A stretch of 64,000 nucleotides of DNA from JACVRW01 sp963811055 (GTDB lineage Bacteria > Actinomycetota > Thermoleophilia > Solirubrobacterales > Thermoleophilaceae). How positions within the stretch are numbered: position 1 is the first letter of the stretch; the number at the start of each line of letters is the position of its first letter. The DNA lies in the NCBI GenBank assembly GCA_963811055.1, contig CAWEPQ010000019.1, forward strand, positions 310,001 to 374,000, read 5' to 3'. Positions 1-7,506 of this stretch are shown in pieces. The notes beneath the pieces are model-generated. The model was not told the DNA's origin, did not search any database, and saw only the letters and a list, made by a program, of their open reading frames with translations. Both the position numbers and the translations under genes were made by a program.

Positions 1-365
1 GCGGCAGCCACGATCGCGTTGCAGACCTCCTCTGCCGACGATGTCTTGTCGAGGTACCCGGACGCACCGCGCGCCAGCAGGTCGTAGACCTTGGCGCTCT
101 CGGTGTGCGTGGAGAGGAAGAGCACGCGCGTGGGGATCTTGTCCCGCACCACGGCGTTCAGCACCTGCGCCCCGTCGAGCTCCGGCATGCGCATGTCCAC
201 GAGCGCCACCTCCGGCTCGAGGCGCCGGATCTCCTCGATGGCCACGCGCCCGTTCTCGGCCGTGCCCACCAGCTCGAGGTCGGGACGGCTCTTGACGGCC
301 TCCATGAGGGCCTGCCTGAACATGGGATGGTCGTCGGCCACGAGCACCCGCGTGCGGTCGCTCAT
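1..365 (-). CDS. NarL/LuxR-type response regulator, 3' end cut by window edge
   Basis: Reading leftward from ATG at 365, the first 121 residues form a complete receiver domain. The acidic pair is in VLVADDHPMF near residue 11, the phospho-acceptor Asp in LVDMRMPELDG near 58, the Thr/Ser switch in LFLSTHT, and the conserved Lys in GYLDKTSS. The DDHPMFRQ start and the GASGYLDK motif are typical of NarL/FixJ regulators, so a LuxR-type DNA-binding domain is expected beyond the window but cannot be seen. Its start overlaps the stop of the histidine kinase (ATGA at 362-365), so the two are probably co-translated partners. The target genes cannot be inferred. Confidence 0.85.
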   Translation of the reverse strand, partial: MSDRTRVLVADDHPMFRQALMEAVKSRPDLELVGTAENGRVAIEEIRRLEPEVALVDMRMPELDGAQVLNAVVRDKIPTRVLFLSTHTESAKVYDLLARGASGYLDKTSSAEEVCNAIVAA

Positions 366-1445
366 GAGGGCCCACGCCCGTTGCTGGACTCGAGCTCCGG
401 CAGCCAGACCCGCACCTCGGTGCCGGCTCCCGGCCGGCTCTCGACCTTCAGGCGCCCGCCCAGCAGCTCGACCCGCTCGCGGAGCGCAGGCAGGCCGAGG
501 TGTCCCGGCCGCCCGCGCAGGCCCTGACTGGCGTCGAAGCCCTTGCCGTCGTCACGGACGATCAGCGAGAAGCCGCTGCCGTCGTCCTGGAGGAGCATCT
601 CCACGTGCGAGGCGTGGGCATGGTGGCGGACATTGGCCAGCGCCTCGCGCCCGACCCTGAAGAGAAGGCTTCGCACGGCCTGGCCGGGACGGCGCGTGGT
701 CAGGTCCTCGAGCTTGCATTCCAGCCCGTCCTCGGCGCCGGCGTGCTCGAGGCAGACCCTCAGCGCCACTCCCAGCCCGCTCCTGTCCGGCTCCTCCGGC
801 TGGATCTTGAACAGCACGTTTCGCAGGCGCTCGACCGCCTCGCCGGCCTGCTCCCGCAGGCCGTCCGAGCTCGCGGGCAAGCTCCGGCTGCTCGGTGCGG
901 GCCATGAGCGTCTCCAGGCGCATCCGCAATGCGACCACAGCTTGGATCGACTCGTCGTGCAGGTCTTCCGCGATGCGCTGGCGCTCCTCTTCGTGCGCAT
1001 TGATGAGCTCACCCAAGAGGTTCCGGCGCTCCGCGCTCTCCTGCTCCAGCTCGGCGACCTTCTGGACGAGCTTGTCGTTCAGGAGCTGCAGCTGCCCACT
1101 CTCGAGCGTCTCGCCGAGCTTCGGCAGGGAACGCCCGGTGGAAGGGCCGACCACCTCGCTCACCCGCCCGACGATCGTCTCTCGCTCGGCGTGGTTGGCC
1201 CTGCAGAAGATCACCGGGATCGCGTCCGTGTCGGGCATGCTCCGCAGCCGCCGAACGAGCTCGTAGCCGTCCATGCCCGGCATCAGGAGGTCGGTGATCA
1301 CGAGGTCCGGGCGTTCGGCCTGGGCAAGCTCCAGCGCCTCTTCCCCGGAAGTGGCCTCCAGCACCAGATAGCCCGCCTGGCCCAGCAGCGTCCCGAGCAG
1401 CTCACGGTCGACGTCACGATCGTCGACGACGAGAACCGAGGTCAT
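362..1445 (-). CDS. Receiver-histidine kinase hybrid (HisKA_3/HATPase_c), frameshifted
   Basis: The gene encodes an N-terminal receiver (SVLVVDDRDVD; Asp in VITDLLMPGMDG), a short coiled linker, a NarX/DesK-type phospho-acceptor helix (ERQRIAEDLHDESIQ, His in DLHDE), and a HATPase_c domain (REALANVRHHA, RDDGKGFD, GHLGLPALRERV). The conserved receiver Lys is not evident, so the receiver may not be phosphorylated normally. The kinase partner is the NarL-type regulator whose start overlaps this stop. The frame breaks near position 866, after ELAREL. Removing one base joins it to DGLREQAGEAVERL and restores a single protein of about 360 aa. This is either a sequence error or a recent lesion. No signal peptide or membrane helix is seen, so it is a soluble sensor. 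Confidence 0.8.
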
Positions 1446-1537
1446 GTGTCGGGGATCACGGCAGGAGCGCCAGAGCGCCGCACGCGGCCGTCACCTCTCC
1501 CAGCATTTTCCACCGATCAACCTAAGCGCCTGGGACC

Positions 1538-1554
1538 GGGCTTGGCAATAGCCC
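1538..1554 (-). terminator. Possible hairpin terminator after the receiver/Zn-ribbon gene
   Basis: GGGCT and AGCCC arms around a 7-nt loop lie 16 bases past the stop of the minus-strand gene at 1570. On the minus strand there is no U tract. The T run (1555-1558) follows the hairpin only on the plus strand, where no gene precedes it. This is a weak call. Confidence 0.3.
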
Positions 1555-1569
1555 TTTTGGGCGATCTTC

Positions 1570-2058
1570 TTAAGTCGCCTCTATCAGTGTGAGCTGCCCA
1601 TCGCAGCGGATACAACGTGCGTTCCGGTCCGGTGGGTCAGCCGTGGGGCGAAGCCACTCGGAGGCACAGATGGTGCAGCGCCACGACCGCCGCGCCGGCT
1701 GCGCGAGGATGCGCTCCACCAGTGCCAGGAGCTTGGTCAGGTCGACGGGCTTGCCCACGTAGGCCACGATCAGCCCTCGCTCGAGCCCCGGCATCTCCTC
1801 GATGCTCTGCGACGACATCACGATCACCGGGATCGTTCGGGTCGCGGCGTCCACCTTGAGGCGGTCGAGCGTAAGGAGCCCGGCGAGGTCCGGAAGGCTC
1901 ATGTCCAGCAGGATCAGGTCGGCCTCGAGCTCCCGGGCCAGCGCCACCCCGTCCTGATCCGCGCGCGAGGAGACGACCCGCCTGCGGTCCGTCGCGAGCA
2001 GCGCGATGCCGCCGTCGCTGCCGCCGAGGTGATCTTCGATGTAGAGAATGGTCTGCAT
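1570..2058 (-). CDS. Response regulator receiver with C-terminal zinc ribbon
   Basis: This 162-aa protein starts at ATG 2058 (MQTILYIEDH); the frame is open further upstream but that part is not receiver-like. Residues 1-120 are a receiver with E8/D9, the phospho-acceptor D52 in LILLDMSLPD, and K103 in YVGKPV. Residues 128-152 are a small zinc ribbon, with CTIC at 128-131, WLRPT at 135-139 and RCIRC with cysteines at 149 and 152. The same ribbon, with the same 21-residue spacing between Cys pairs, is the core of the 59-aa protein at 5441-5620. There is no DNA-binding output domain, so the ribbon may be the output or a partner-binding surface. The 68 bases upstream and the 55-nt element beyond them resemble the upstream region of that small gene. 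Confidence 0.8.
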   Translation of the reverse strand: MQTILYIEDHLGGSDGGIALLATDRRRVVSSRADQDGVALARELEADLILLDMSLPDLAGLLTLDRLKVDAATRTIPVIVMSSQSIEEMPGLERGLIVAYVGKPVDLTKLLALVERILAQPARRSWRCTICASEWLRPTADPPDRNARCIRCDGQLTLIEAT

Positions 2059-2125
2059 CCGGCCCGGCCCCCCCGTGAGACGGTTACCTTCACCCTCGAT
2101 GCTGGAGTCCACCGGCCGCTCCGAC

Positions 2126-2180
2126 CATCCGGCTGCCGGGGGACAGGAGGGGTTGATCTCGAGATCCACCGATCGGGGGA
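2126..2180. repeat. Duplicated intergenic element, copy 1
   Basis: This 55-nt stretch matches 5682-5736 without gaps at 41 of 55 positions. Conserved blocks on the plus strand are CATCC, GGACAGG, GGTTGATC, TCCACCGAT and GGGGGA. Identity reappears toward the minus-strand gene as ACCGGCCG (2111-2118 against 5667-5674) at the same offset. Each copy sits upstream of a minus-strand gene that encodes the CTxCA-x(2)-WLRPT-x(8)-RCIRCD ribbon, 67 nt away here and 61 nt in the other copy. Its 3' end also touches ATG 2180 of the plus-strand membrane gene. It could be a promoter/operator or a leader RNA; I cannot tell which. Confidence 0.6.
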
Positions 2181-3769
2181 TGCCGGCGCTCGACGTCTTC
2201 AGCGTCTGCTGCCTCGTGGCGCTGGCCGGGCTCTCGGTGGCGGTGCTCCTGCCACTCGCCTTCCAGGGCCGCGCCCTGTCCGGCGCGGACGGCGTGCTCG
2301 CGCCCGACCAGTTCCAGTACTTCGCCTGGATCCGGGAAGCGAGCCAGCACGGGCTGATCGGCAACCGCTTCGACCTGGCGCCGGGGTCGCGGCCGTTCCT
2401 GCACCCGGGCTTCGCGATCTCCGGCCTCATCCACAGGCTCACGGGAGTGTCGGTCCCCGTGGCCTACCTGCTCTGGAAGCCGGTGGCGGTGGGGGTCACG
2501 TTCGCCGGCTGCGTGCTGTACGTGCGGCGGCTGCTCCCACCGGGCGGCCAGCGCCGCGCCGCCCTCGTCATCGCGCTGTTCAGCGTCATGCCCGCCGCCT
2601 CCGTGGTGGCCTGGACGCACTGGGGCGGCAACGTCCGGAACTACACGTTCAACTTCATCTCGGGCGAGATGTGGACCGGGCAGTACCTGCTGGGCTACCT
2701 GATGACCGCGATCGCGGCCTTCCTGATCCCGCTGGTGCTGCTCGGGATCGAGTCATGGCGCCGGGAGCGGCGCCGGGCACGGCTCGCGCTGCTCGCGGTG
2801 GCCACCCTGATCGTGTTCTGGCTCCAGCCGTGGCAGGGCGCGGTGCTCGTGCTGGTGGTGGTGGGAGTCGAGGCACTGCGCTTCATCCGGACGCGTGAGC
2901 GGCCCCCTGTGGGCCTCGCGCTCATCCCGGTGGCCGCGGCGCTGCCGGCGCTCTACTACTACCTCCTCTCTGTGAAGGATCCGTCGTGGCGGCTGGCCTC
3001 CGAGGCCAACTCGGAGGGGGCGCTCACCATCTGGTCGTGGCCGTGGTGGGCGATCGTGCTGACGCTCCTCCCGCTCGCGATCCCGGCCGCTCTGGCATAC
3101 CGGCTGCCGGCGCCGACCTGGCAGGAGCAGGCGGTGAGGGCATGGCCGCCCGCCGTCCTGCTCGTGTACCTCGCCCCGATCGGCACCTTTCCCTTCCACG
3201 CCGTACAGGGACTCGCCCTGCCGCTCGGGATCCTCGCGGTGCAGGGCGTGACGAGCGTGCGGCCGCATCCACGACCCGCACTGGTGGTGGCGGCACTGGC
3301 AATCCTGATCGTGCCCGGCACGGCTCACAAGCTCCAGGTGGCGCGCGACAACGTGCGGGCGCCGCTCTACCCGTACTACGTGGACCCGGACGAGGCGCGC
3401 GCGCTGGATGCCCTCGAGGCGGACCGGCGGCCCGGCGGGGTGCTGGCGCCGGAGTACTCGAGCAACCTGGTGCCGTACTGGACGGGACGCGAGGCCTACG
3501 TGGGCGGAGTGTCGTGGTCGCCCGACTGGTTCACCCGGCTGCGCACGGCGAACGCACTGTTCCAGGGCCGCCTGGGGGATGACCGAGCGCGCGTGTTCGT
3601 GAGGCGCACCCGTGCACGCTTCCTGCTGTCGGACTGCCGGCCGTCGGTGGACCTCGGCACCCAGCTGCGACCGCTGATCGCCCGCGTGCGCAGATACGGA
3701 TGCGCGACCGTCTACGAGCTCCGCGTGCGGCCGGACATGCTGCGCGCCGCGGGTGCACCCGACGCCTGA
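2180..3769 (+). CDS. Polytopic membrane protein, GT-C glycosyltransferase-like
   Basis: From ATG 2180 (MPALDVFSVCCLVAL) this is about 529 aa with around ten hydrophobic helices, for example residues 5-25, 100-125, 170-190 and 200-235. The extracytoplasmic loop near residue 35 (DGVLAPDQFQYFAWIREA) and the C-terminal soluble part are like actinobacterial GT-C/PMT-type proteins that use polyprenyl-linked sugars. That family link is by topology and style, not by a catalytic motif I can prove. The ATG is preceded by GGGGG. In-frame starts at 2099 and 2048 would add residues without hydrophobic character. The gene diverges from the receiver/Zn-ribbon gene and is followed by another GT-C-like gene. 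Confidence 0.55.
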   Translation: MPALDVFSVCCLVALAGLSVAVLLPLAFQGRALSGADGVLAPDQFQYFAWIREASQHGLIGNRFDLAPGSRPFLHPGFAISGLIHRLTGVSVPVAYLLWKPVAVGVTFAGCVLYVRRLLPPGGQRRAALVIALFSVMPAASVVAWTHWGGNVRNYTFNFISGEMWTGQYLLGYLMTAIAAFLIPLVLLGIESWRRERRRARLALLAVATLIVFWLQPWQGAVLVLVVVGVEALRFIRTRERPPVGLALIPVAAALPALYYYLLSVKDPSWRLASEANSEGALTIWSWPWWAIVLTLLPLAIPAALAYRLPAPTWQEQAVRAWPPAVLLVYLAPIGTFPFHAVQGLALPLGILAVQGVTSVRPHPRPALVVAALAILIVPGTAHKLQVARDNVRAPLYPYYVDPDEARALDALEADRRPGGVLAPEYSSNLVPYWTGREAYVGGVSWSPDWFTRLRTANALFQGRLGDDRARVFVRRTRARFLLSDCRPSVDLGTQLRPLIARVRRYGCATVYELRVRPDMLRAAGAPDA

Positions 3770-3860
3770 CCCTCCGGCGGTGGGGTAGAACAGGTCTATC
3801 TCCTCAACCCTGCCCCGGTCCGCCGCCCGCCCCGGCGCGCTCGCGGGAGCCCTGCGGGCC

Positions 3861-5444
3861 GTGGCCGTGCGGTTCGCGGCGGTCCCCGAGCCCGTCCTCC
3901 TGGCGCTGCTGTTCGTCCTGGCCGCGGCCCTGTCGTGGTCGACCGCCTTCCACGGCATCAACCAGAACGACGAGGGGCTGATGCTCCAGCCGGCCGCTCG
4001 GATCGCCGCCGGGGAGGTGCCCTACCGGGACTTCTTCCTCTTCCATGCACCCGGCCAGCCGTACCTGCTCGCCGGGCTGTGGAAGCTGTTCGGGCCGTCG
4101 CTCGTGCCGTGGCGAGTGGTGCGCCTCCTCACCAACGCCGTCGTGGCCGTGCTCGCCTACAAGCTCGCTCGCCGCCACGCGTCGCCACTGCTTGCGATGG
4201 TGGCGTGGCTCGTGGCCGCCGGCGCGATGGCCGCCCCCAACGGGCCCAACCCCCACGCGATCGCCCTGGCCTTCGCGCTCGCGGCGTTGCTCGCGATCCC
4301 GCGCGCACCGCTCGCCGCGGGCGTGCTCGCGGGGCTATGCGCCGCCTGGCGCATCGACTTCGCCCTCTACCTGTGGCTCGGGATCGCCCTGGCCGCGTTG
4401 GCCGGAGGCCGGCGCGCCGACGCGGTCCGCTTCGTCGGCGCAGCGGCAGCCACTGCAGGGATCCTGCTCGGTCCGGTAGCGCTGATGGCGGGGATCGAGG
4501 GTCCGTGGAGGATGCTCGTGCTCCACCCGCTCGAGTACGCCAGGGACCAGGCCCTGCCCCTGTCGCTGCACTACGGCGGCGGGCTGAGCGGCGAGGTGCC
4601 CTGGGGTCTGCGCGACTCCGTGGCAAGGCTGCTGCTGTTCTATCTGCCGCCGGCTCTGCTGGCGGGCACGGTGGCGGCGCTGGGCGTGCTCGCTGCCCGG
4701 TTCAGCCGTGACCGCTGGCCTCAGTTGGCGGTGGGAGTGTTCACGCTCGGGTCCGCCCACTACCTGCTGGTTCGCGCCGACGAGTACCACACCGCACCGC
4801 TGGCCGTGATGTTCGCGATCGTGGCGGTCTGGGCGCTCGCGGGCGGCCTGCCCGCCGCGGCGGCGCGCCTTTGGATCGTGCCGCTGGCCGTGGCCGGGCT
4901 CGTGCTCGGCGCCACGGCCTGGCAGGGACTCGACCGCTCCGCGCGGGAGGCGCGGACGGCGCACGTGCCGATCCGGCTGGCGGCGGCCGACGGGGTGCGA
5001 GGCCTAGAGCGCGGGCGGTGCAGCTACCCGGGCCAGCCGGTGGCCACCTGCCCGCTCGGGGATCTCGAGCGCGCGGTGCGCTACGTCCGCGGGCGCGTCG
5101 CACCGGGCAGGCCGATCTACGTGGCCACGCGCCGGAGCGACTGGGTCACGTCCGGAGCGCCGCTCTTCTACGTGCTGGCCGAGCGCCCCAACCCCACGCG
5201 CTACGACATCCTTCCGCCGCGCCTGGTCACGTCGGCCTCGGTGCAGCGGGAGATCGTGGGTGACCTCGAGCGCGCCGGCCTGCCGCTGATCGTCCGTTGG
5301 GCGGCCCCGATCACGGCAGCACCCGAGCCCAACCGGGCGGGTCGCTCGAGCGGCGTGCGGCTGCTCGACCGGTTTCTCGGCACGCATTACCGGCAGGTGG
5401 CCGGATTCGGCTCCTACCTGATCCTGGAACGGCGGAGGGACTAA
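3861..5444 (+). CDS. Polytopic membrane protein, GT39/ArnT-like
   Basis: About 527 aa, strongly hydrophobic over the first 380 residues, then a soluble C-terminal domain. The first loop has the pattern of GT39-like enzymes: an acidic segment (NQNDEGLMLQPAARI) followed by YRDFFLFHAPGQPYLLAGLWKL spread over the next 30 residues. These enzymes transfer sugars from a polyprenyl phosphate donor outside the membrane; substrate and acceptor are unknown here. The start is uncertain. GTG 3861 is the first clear one, but coding-like sequence (LAGALRAVAVRF) extends upstream. A TAGAAC box lies at 3786-3791. The stop (TAA 5442-5444) overlaps the stop of the minus-strand 59-aa gene. Confidence 0.55.
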   Translation: MAVRFAAVPEPVLLALLFVLAAALSWSTAFHGINQNDEGLMLQPAARIAAGEVPYRDFFLFHAPGQPYLLAGLWKLFGPSLVPWRVVRLLTNAVVAVLAYKLARRHASPLLAMVAWLVAAGAMAAPNGPNPHAIALAFALAALLAIPRAPLAAGVLAGLCAAWRIDFALYLWLGIALAALAGGRRADAVRFVGAAAATAGILLGPVALMAGIEGPWRMLVLHPLEYARDQALPLSLHYGGGLSGEVPWGLRDSVARLLLFYLPPALLAGTVAALGVLAARFSRDRWPQLAVGVFTLGSAHYLLVRADEYHTAPLAVMFAIVAVWALAGGLPAAAARLWIVPLAVAGLVLGATAWQGLDRSAREARTAHVPIRLAAADGVRGLERGRCSYPGQPVATCPLGDLERAVRYVRGRVAPGRPIYVATRRSDWVTSGAPLFYVLAERPNPTRYDILPPRLVTSASVQREIVGDLERAGLPLIVRWAAPITAAPEPNRAGRSSGVRLLDRFLGTHYRQVAGFGSYLILERRRD

Positions 5445-5620
5445 GAGACGGGCTCGAGCCAGCTGTCGCAGCGAATGCAGCGCGCGGCGGGCTGGAACGG
5501 GATTCCAGTGGGCCGCAGCCAATCGGTCGCGCAGGCGGTGCAGCGTGATGCCGGGCTGCCTGAAGTGTGGTCCACGCGGGTGCGCGGTGTGGCGGGCTGC
5601 TCGTACGCAATCGGATTCAT
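5441..5620 (-). CDS. Small zinc-ribbon protein, 59 aa
   Basis: A short gene read from ATG 5620 to TAG 5443-5441. After a polar 26-residue start come C27 and C30 (RCTACATDW), WLRPT at 34-38, and C48/C51 in ARCIRCDSW. Four cysteines in two CxxC pairs indicate one structural zinc. The ribbon is close to the one at the end of the receiver protein at 1570-2058: CTxCA, WLRPT and RCIRCD are shared and the spacing is the same. The shared upstream element (5682-5736) supports that it is a real gene in the same regulon. A stand-alone ribbon could be a partner or competitor of the receiver-linked one. Function is otherwise unknown. Confidence 0.7.
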   Translation of the reverse strand: MNPIAYEQPATPRTRVDHTSGSPASRCTACATDWLRPTGIPFQPAARCIRCDSWLEPVS

Positions 5621-5681
5621 CTTGCTGTCCCTGTGGTCGGGTGCGGTCCCTTTGTTAATCGGGCCGACCGGCCGTTGAGGT

Positions 5682-5736
5682 CATCCTGCTTCGAGCGGAC
5701 AGGGCAGGTTGATCCGGGCCTCCACCGATAGGGGGA
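5682..5736. repeat. Duplicated intergenic element, copy 2
   Basis: This is the second copy of the 55-nt element at 2126-2180 (41/55 identical, no gaps). It begins 61 nt upstream of the 59-aa zinc-ribbon gene on the minus strand and ends before the stop of pspAB. On the plus strand it reads GGTTGATC, 10 nt, CCGATAGG, which superficially resembles a sigma-28-type promoter, but no plus-strand gene follows. On the minus strand an ATG at 5684-5682 opens a 9-codon ORF. Copy 1 has an ATG at the aligned position, opening a 12-codon ORF. Confidence 0.6.
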
Positions 5737-5756
5737 GGAGGAGCACGGCGCCGCTT

Positions 5757-6329
5757 CTAGAGCGGGATCTCCCAGAGCGGGAACCAGCGCGCCATGTCCT
5801 CTTCCCACGGCAGCTCGGCGCCCAGCTGGGCCTTGATGCGGAGCTCGCGCTCCGAGTCGCGCTCCTGCTTCCCCTTCGGCACGAACGGGTAGTACGAGCC
5901 ACGCTTGAAGTTGTAGATGAAGTAGAGCGGGCGGCCCTCCTCCTCGAAGGCGAACACGGACGCCAGCAGGCGGTCGCCGTAGCCGCCCCCCTGAAGCTCG
6001 GTGGAGATGGTGTTGAGCGACACCACCAGATCCTCGAAGTCCTGGTCGCGCAGGATCAGCCAGCGGTAGCCGAACTCGTCGTCGGCGGTCTCGATCTTGG
6101 AGCCGGTGTCCTCGGCGCTGCTCGTGAGGAGCTCCTCCGTGTCTTTGACGATCGAGGCGAAGTCGGCGGTGCCGAGCGGCTGGAACACGATCGCGGCCAC
6201 CCCGCGGTGGGTCAGGCCGAGTCCCGTCTCGAGGGTGACCTGAGCGGTGGACATCGCGAACAGCCGGTCAGGTGCCGGGGCCTTCAGCGTCTTTCCCCTG
6301 CCGCCCAGCAGGGCGTCGAGGAAGCCCAT
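5757..6329 (-). CDS. pspAB: PspA-associated protein PspAB
   Basis: A 190-aa soluble protein starting MGFLDALLGGRGK. It fits the actinobacterial PspAB family in length and in landmarks: the MGFLDALLG start, the conserved DEFGYRWLILRD stretch near residues 85-95, YNFKRGSYYPF near 140-150, and the LARWFPVW-type ending (here MARWFPLWEIPL). In actinobacteria this protein is encoded beside htpX and is thought to belong to the phage-shock/membrane-stress network. That link is known from the family, not shown here. It follows htpX by 4 bases on the same strand, so the two form an operon transcribed from the htpX promoter. Confidence 0.75.
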   Translation of the reverse strand: MGFLDALLGGRGKTLKAPAPDRLFAMSTAQVTLETGLGLTHRGVAAIVFQPLGTADFASIVKDTEELLTSSAEDTGSKIETADDEFGYRWLILRDQDFEDLVVSLNTISTELQGGGYGDRLLASVFAFEEEGRPLYFIYNFKRGSYYPFVPKGKQERDSERELRIKAQLGAELPWEEDMARWFPLWEIPL

Positions 6330-6333
6330 CTCG

Positions 6334-7239
6334 CTAGGCCGCCGCGGGGCCCCGCTGGAGCTGAAGCTCGAGCTGCTGCAGGCGCTCGATGCGCTTCTCC
6401 ATCGGCGGGTGCGTGGCGAAGAGGGTCTTGATGCTGCCCTTGACGCTCGCGGGCACGATGAAGAAGGCGTTCAGGTTCTCGGCCTGACGGAGGTCCTGGC
6501 TCGGTACCTGCTGCATCCGGTCGGAGATCTTGACCAGCGCGGCGGAGAGCGCGCTCGGCCGGCCCGTGATGATGGCGGCACCGCGATCGGCGGAGAACTC
6601 GCGGTAGCGCGAGAGGGCGAGGATCAGGAAGAAGGAGATGACGTAGACGAGGAGCGACACCAGGAAGATCACGAGCGCCGCCGGGGCGCCGTCATCGTCG
6701 TCGCCGCCGCCGAAGAAGAACGAGAACTGGAGGATCATCGACGCGACCGAGGCGAAGAAGCTCGCGACGGTCATGATCAGCACGTCGCGGTTCTTCACGT
6801 GCGTGAGCTCGTGAGCCATCACGCCTTCGAGCTCTGACGGCGAGAGCGTCTTCATGATCCCCGTGGTGGCGCACACGGTCGCGGTCTTCTGGGAGCGACC
6901 GATGGCGAAGGCGTTCGGCACCTCGCTGTCGGCCACAGCGATCTTGGGCTTGGGCAGGTCGGCCTGGATGCAGAGCCGCTCGATCATCGCGTGGAGCCCG
7001 GGGGCCTCCTCGGGAGTGACCTCCTTGGCGCCCATCGCCGCCAGTCCGAGCTTGTCCGAGAGGAAGAACTGGGCCGCCAGCAGGCCGCCGATGAAGACGA
7101 GCATGACCACGGCGCTGGCACCAACGGCCGCGAGCACCCCTATGAAGACGACGTAGAGGACGCCGAGCAGGAAGAGCGTCAACAGCATCCGGAACTGGAG
7201 GCCCCGGTCGCGAGGGAATATTGCCCGCTGCTGCGCCAT
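6334..7239 (-). CDS. htpX: HtpX-like membrane zinc metalloprotease (M48)
   Basis: 301 aa from ATG 7239 (MAQQRAIF). Two N-terminal membrane helices lie at about 17-60, the zinc motif HELTH at 143-147, another membrane hairpin at about 155-200, and the downstream SRYREFSADR segment supplies the third zinc ligand (Glu). Length and order match HtpX, an inner-membrane protease that degrades misfolded membrane proteins. I chose the internal ATG because a TACAGT -10 box at 7252-7247 ends exactly 7 bases before it, the spacing of a leaderless transcript. Fifteen in-frame codons further upstream are not HtpX-like. First gene of an operon with pspAB. Confidence 0.9.
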   Translation of the reverse strand: MAQQRAIFPRDRGLQFRMLLTLFLLGVLYVVFIGVLAAVGASAVVMLVFIGGLLAAQFFLSDKLGLAAMGAKEVTPEEAPGLHAMIERLCIQADLPKPKIAVADSEVPNAFAIGRSQKTATVCATTGIMKTLSPSELEGVMAHELTHVKNRDVLIMTVASFFASVASMILQFSFFFGGGDDDDGAPAALVIFLVSLLVYVISFFLILALSRYREFSADRGAAIITGRPSALSAALVKISDRMQQVPSQDLRQAENLNAFFIVPASVKGSIKTLFATHPPMEKRIERLQQLELQLQRGPAAA

Positions 7240-7246
7240 GGATCGA

Positions 7247-7252
7247 ACTGTA
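7247..7252 (-). promoter_or_regulatory. -10 box of htpX-pspAB (leaderless)
   Basis: TACAGT on the minus strand, 7 bases before ATG 7239. Transcription would start at or next to the A of the start codon. No -35 hexamer is recognisable. Confidence 0.55.
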
Positions 7253-7338
7253 GTGACCCGGAGCGGGGACACCGCAGTCCCCAATGAATGCGCACTTGCA
7301 GAGGGGGGAAACCGGGACGTGGGCCCGACGGCCTTTGA

Positions 7339-7344
7339 TACAGT
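7339..7344 (+). promoter_or_regulatory. Extended -10 box for the riboswitch/M23 transcript
   Basis: TGATACAGT at 7336-7344 is an extended -10 (TGN-TACAGT). The predicted transcription start, about 7351, lies just before the first stem of the c-di-AMP riboswitch at 7358. Confidence 0.55.
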
Positions 7345-7357
7345 CTCGCCGTCTCGA

Positions 7358-7487
7358 GCGCTGAATTCCCCTGCACAACAGGGGAAACGGGGGAACCATG
7401 GCCCCCGAAGGGCCGGGGGCGAATCGCCGTCTCGGGTACGGCGTAGCGGCCGGTGGCCGCGAGCCCGTCAGCTAACTCCGTAAGCGC
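7358..7487 (+). ncRNA. Cyclic di-AMP riboswitch (ydaO/yuaA class)
   Basis: The 3' core CCCGTCAGCTAACTCCGTAAG (about 7464-7484) is close to the invariant end of ydaO-class RNAs. The upstream GGGGGAACC (about 7389-7397) and GGGGGCGAATC (about 7415-7425) are the other conserved patches. The closing stem is visible: GCGCT at 7358-7362 pairs with AGCGC at 7483-7487. The following gene is an M23 peptidoglycan hydrolase, the kind of target these riboswitches control in actinobacteria. Such RNAs usually switch the gene off when c-di-AMP is high. I see no clear terminator hairpin between the aptamer and ATG 7507, so control may act near the start codon, 19 nt downstream. Confidence 0.88.
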
Positions 7488-7506
7488 AACACCGAGACGA
7501 ACGAAG

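Noticed and set aside
2151..2176. Sigma-28-like promoter (GGTTGATC-N10-CCGATCGG)
   Set aside because: Only loosely similar, spacing off by about one base, and copy 2 has no plus-strand gene to drive. Kept only as a possibility.
5709..6431. Plus-strand open frame after the copy-2 element with a GGAGGAGGAG site
   Set aside because: It is antisense to pspAB and htpX, with shadow composition; the purine run is probably coincidental.
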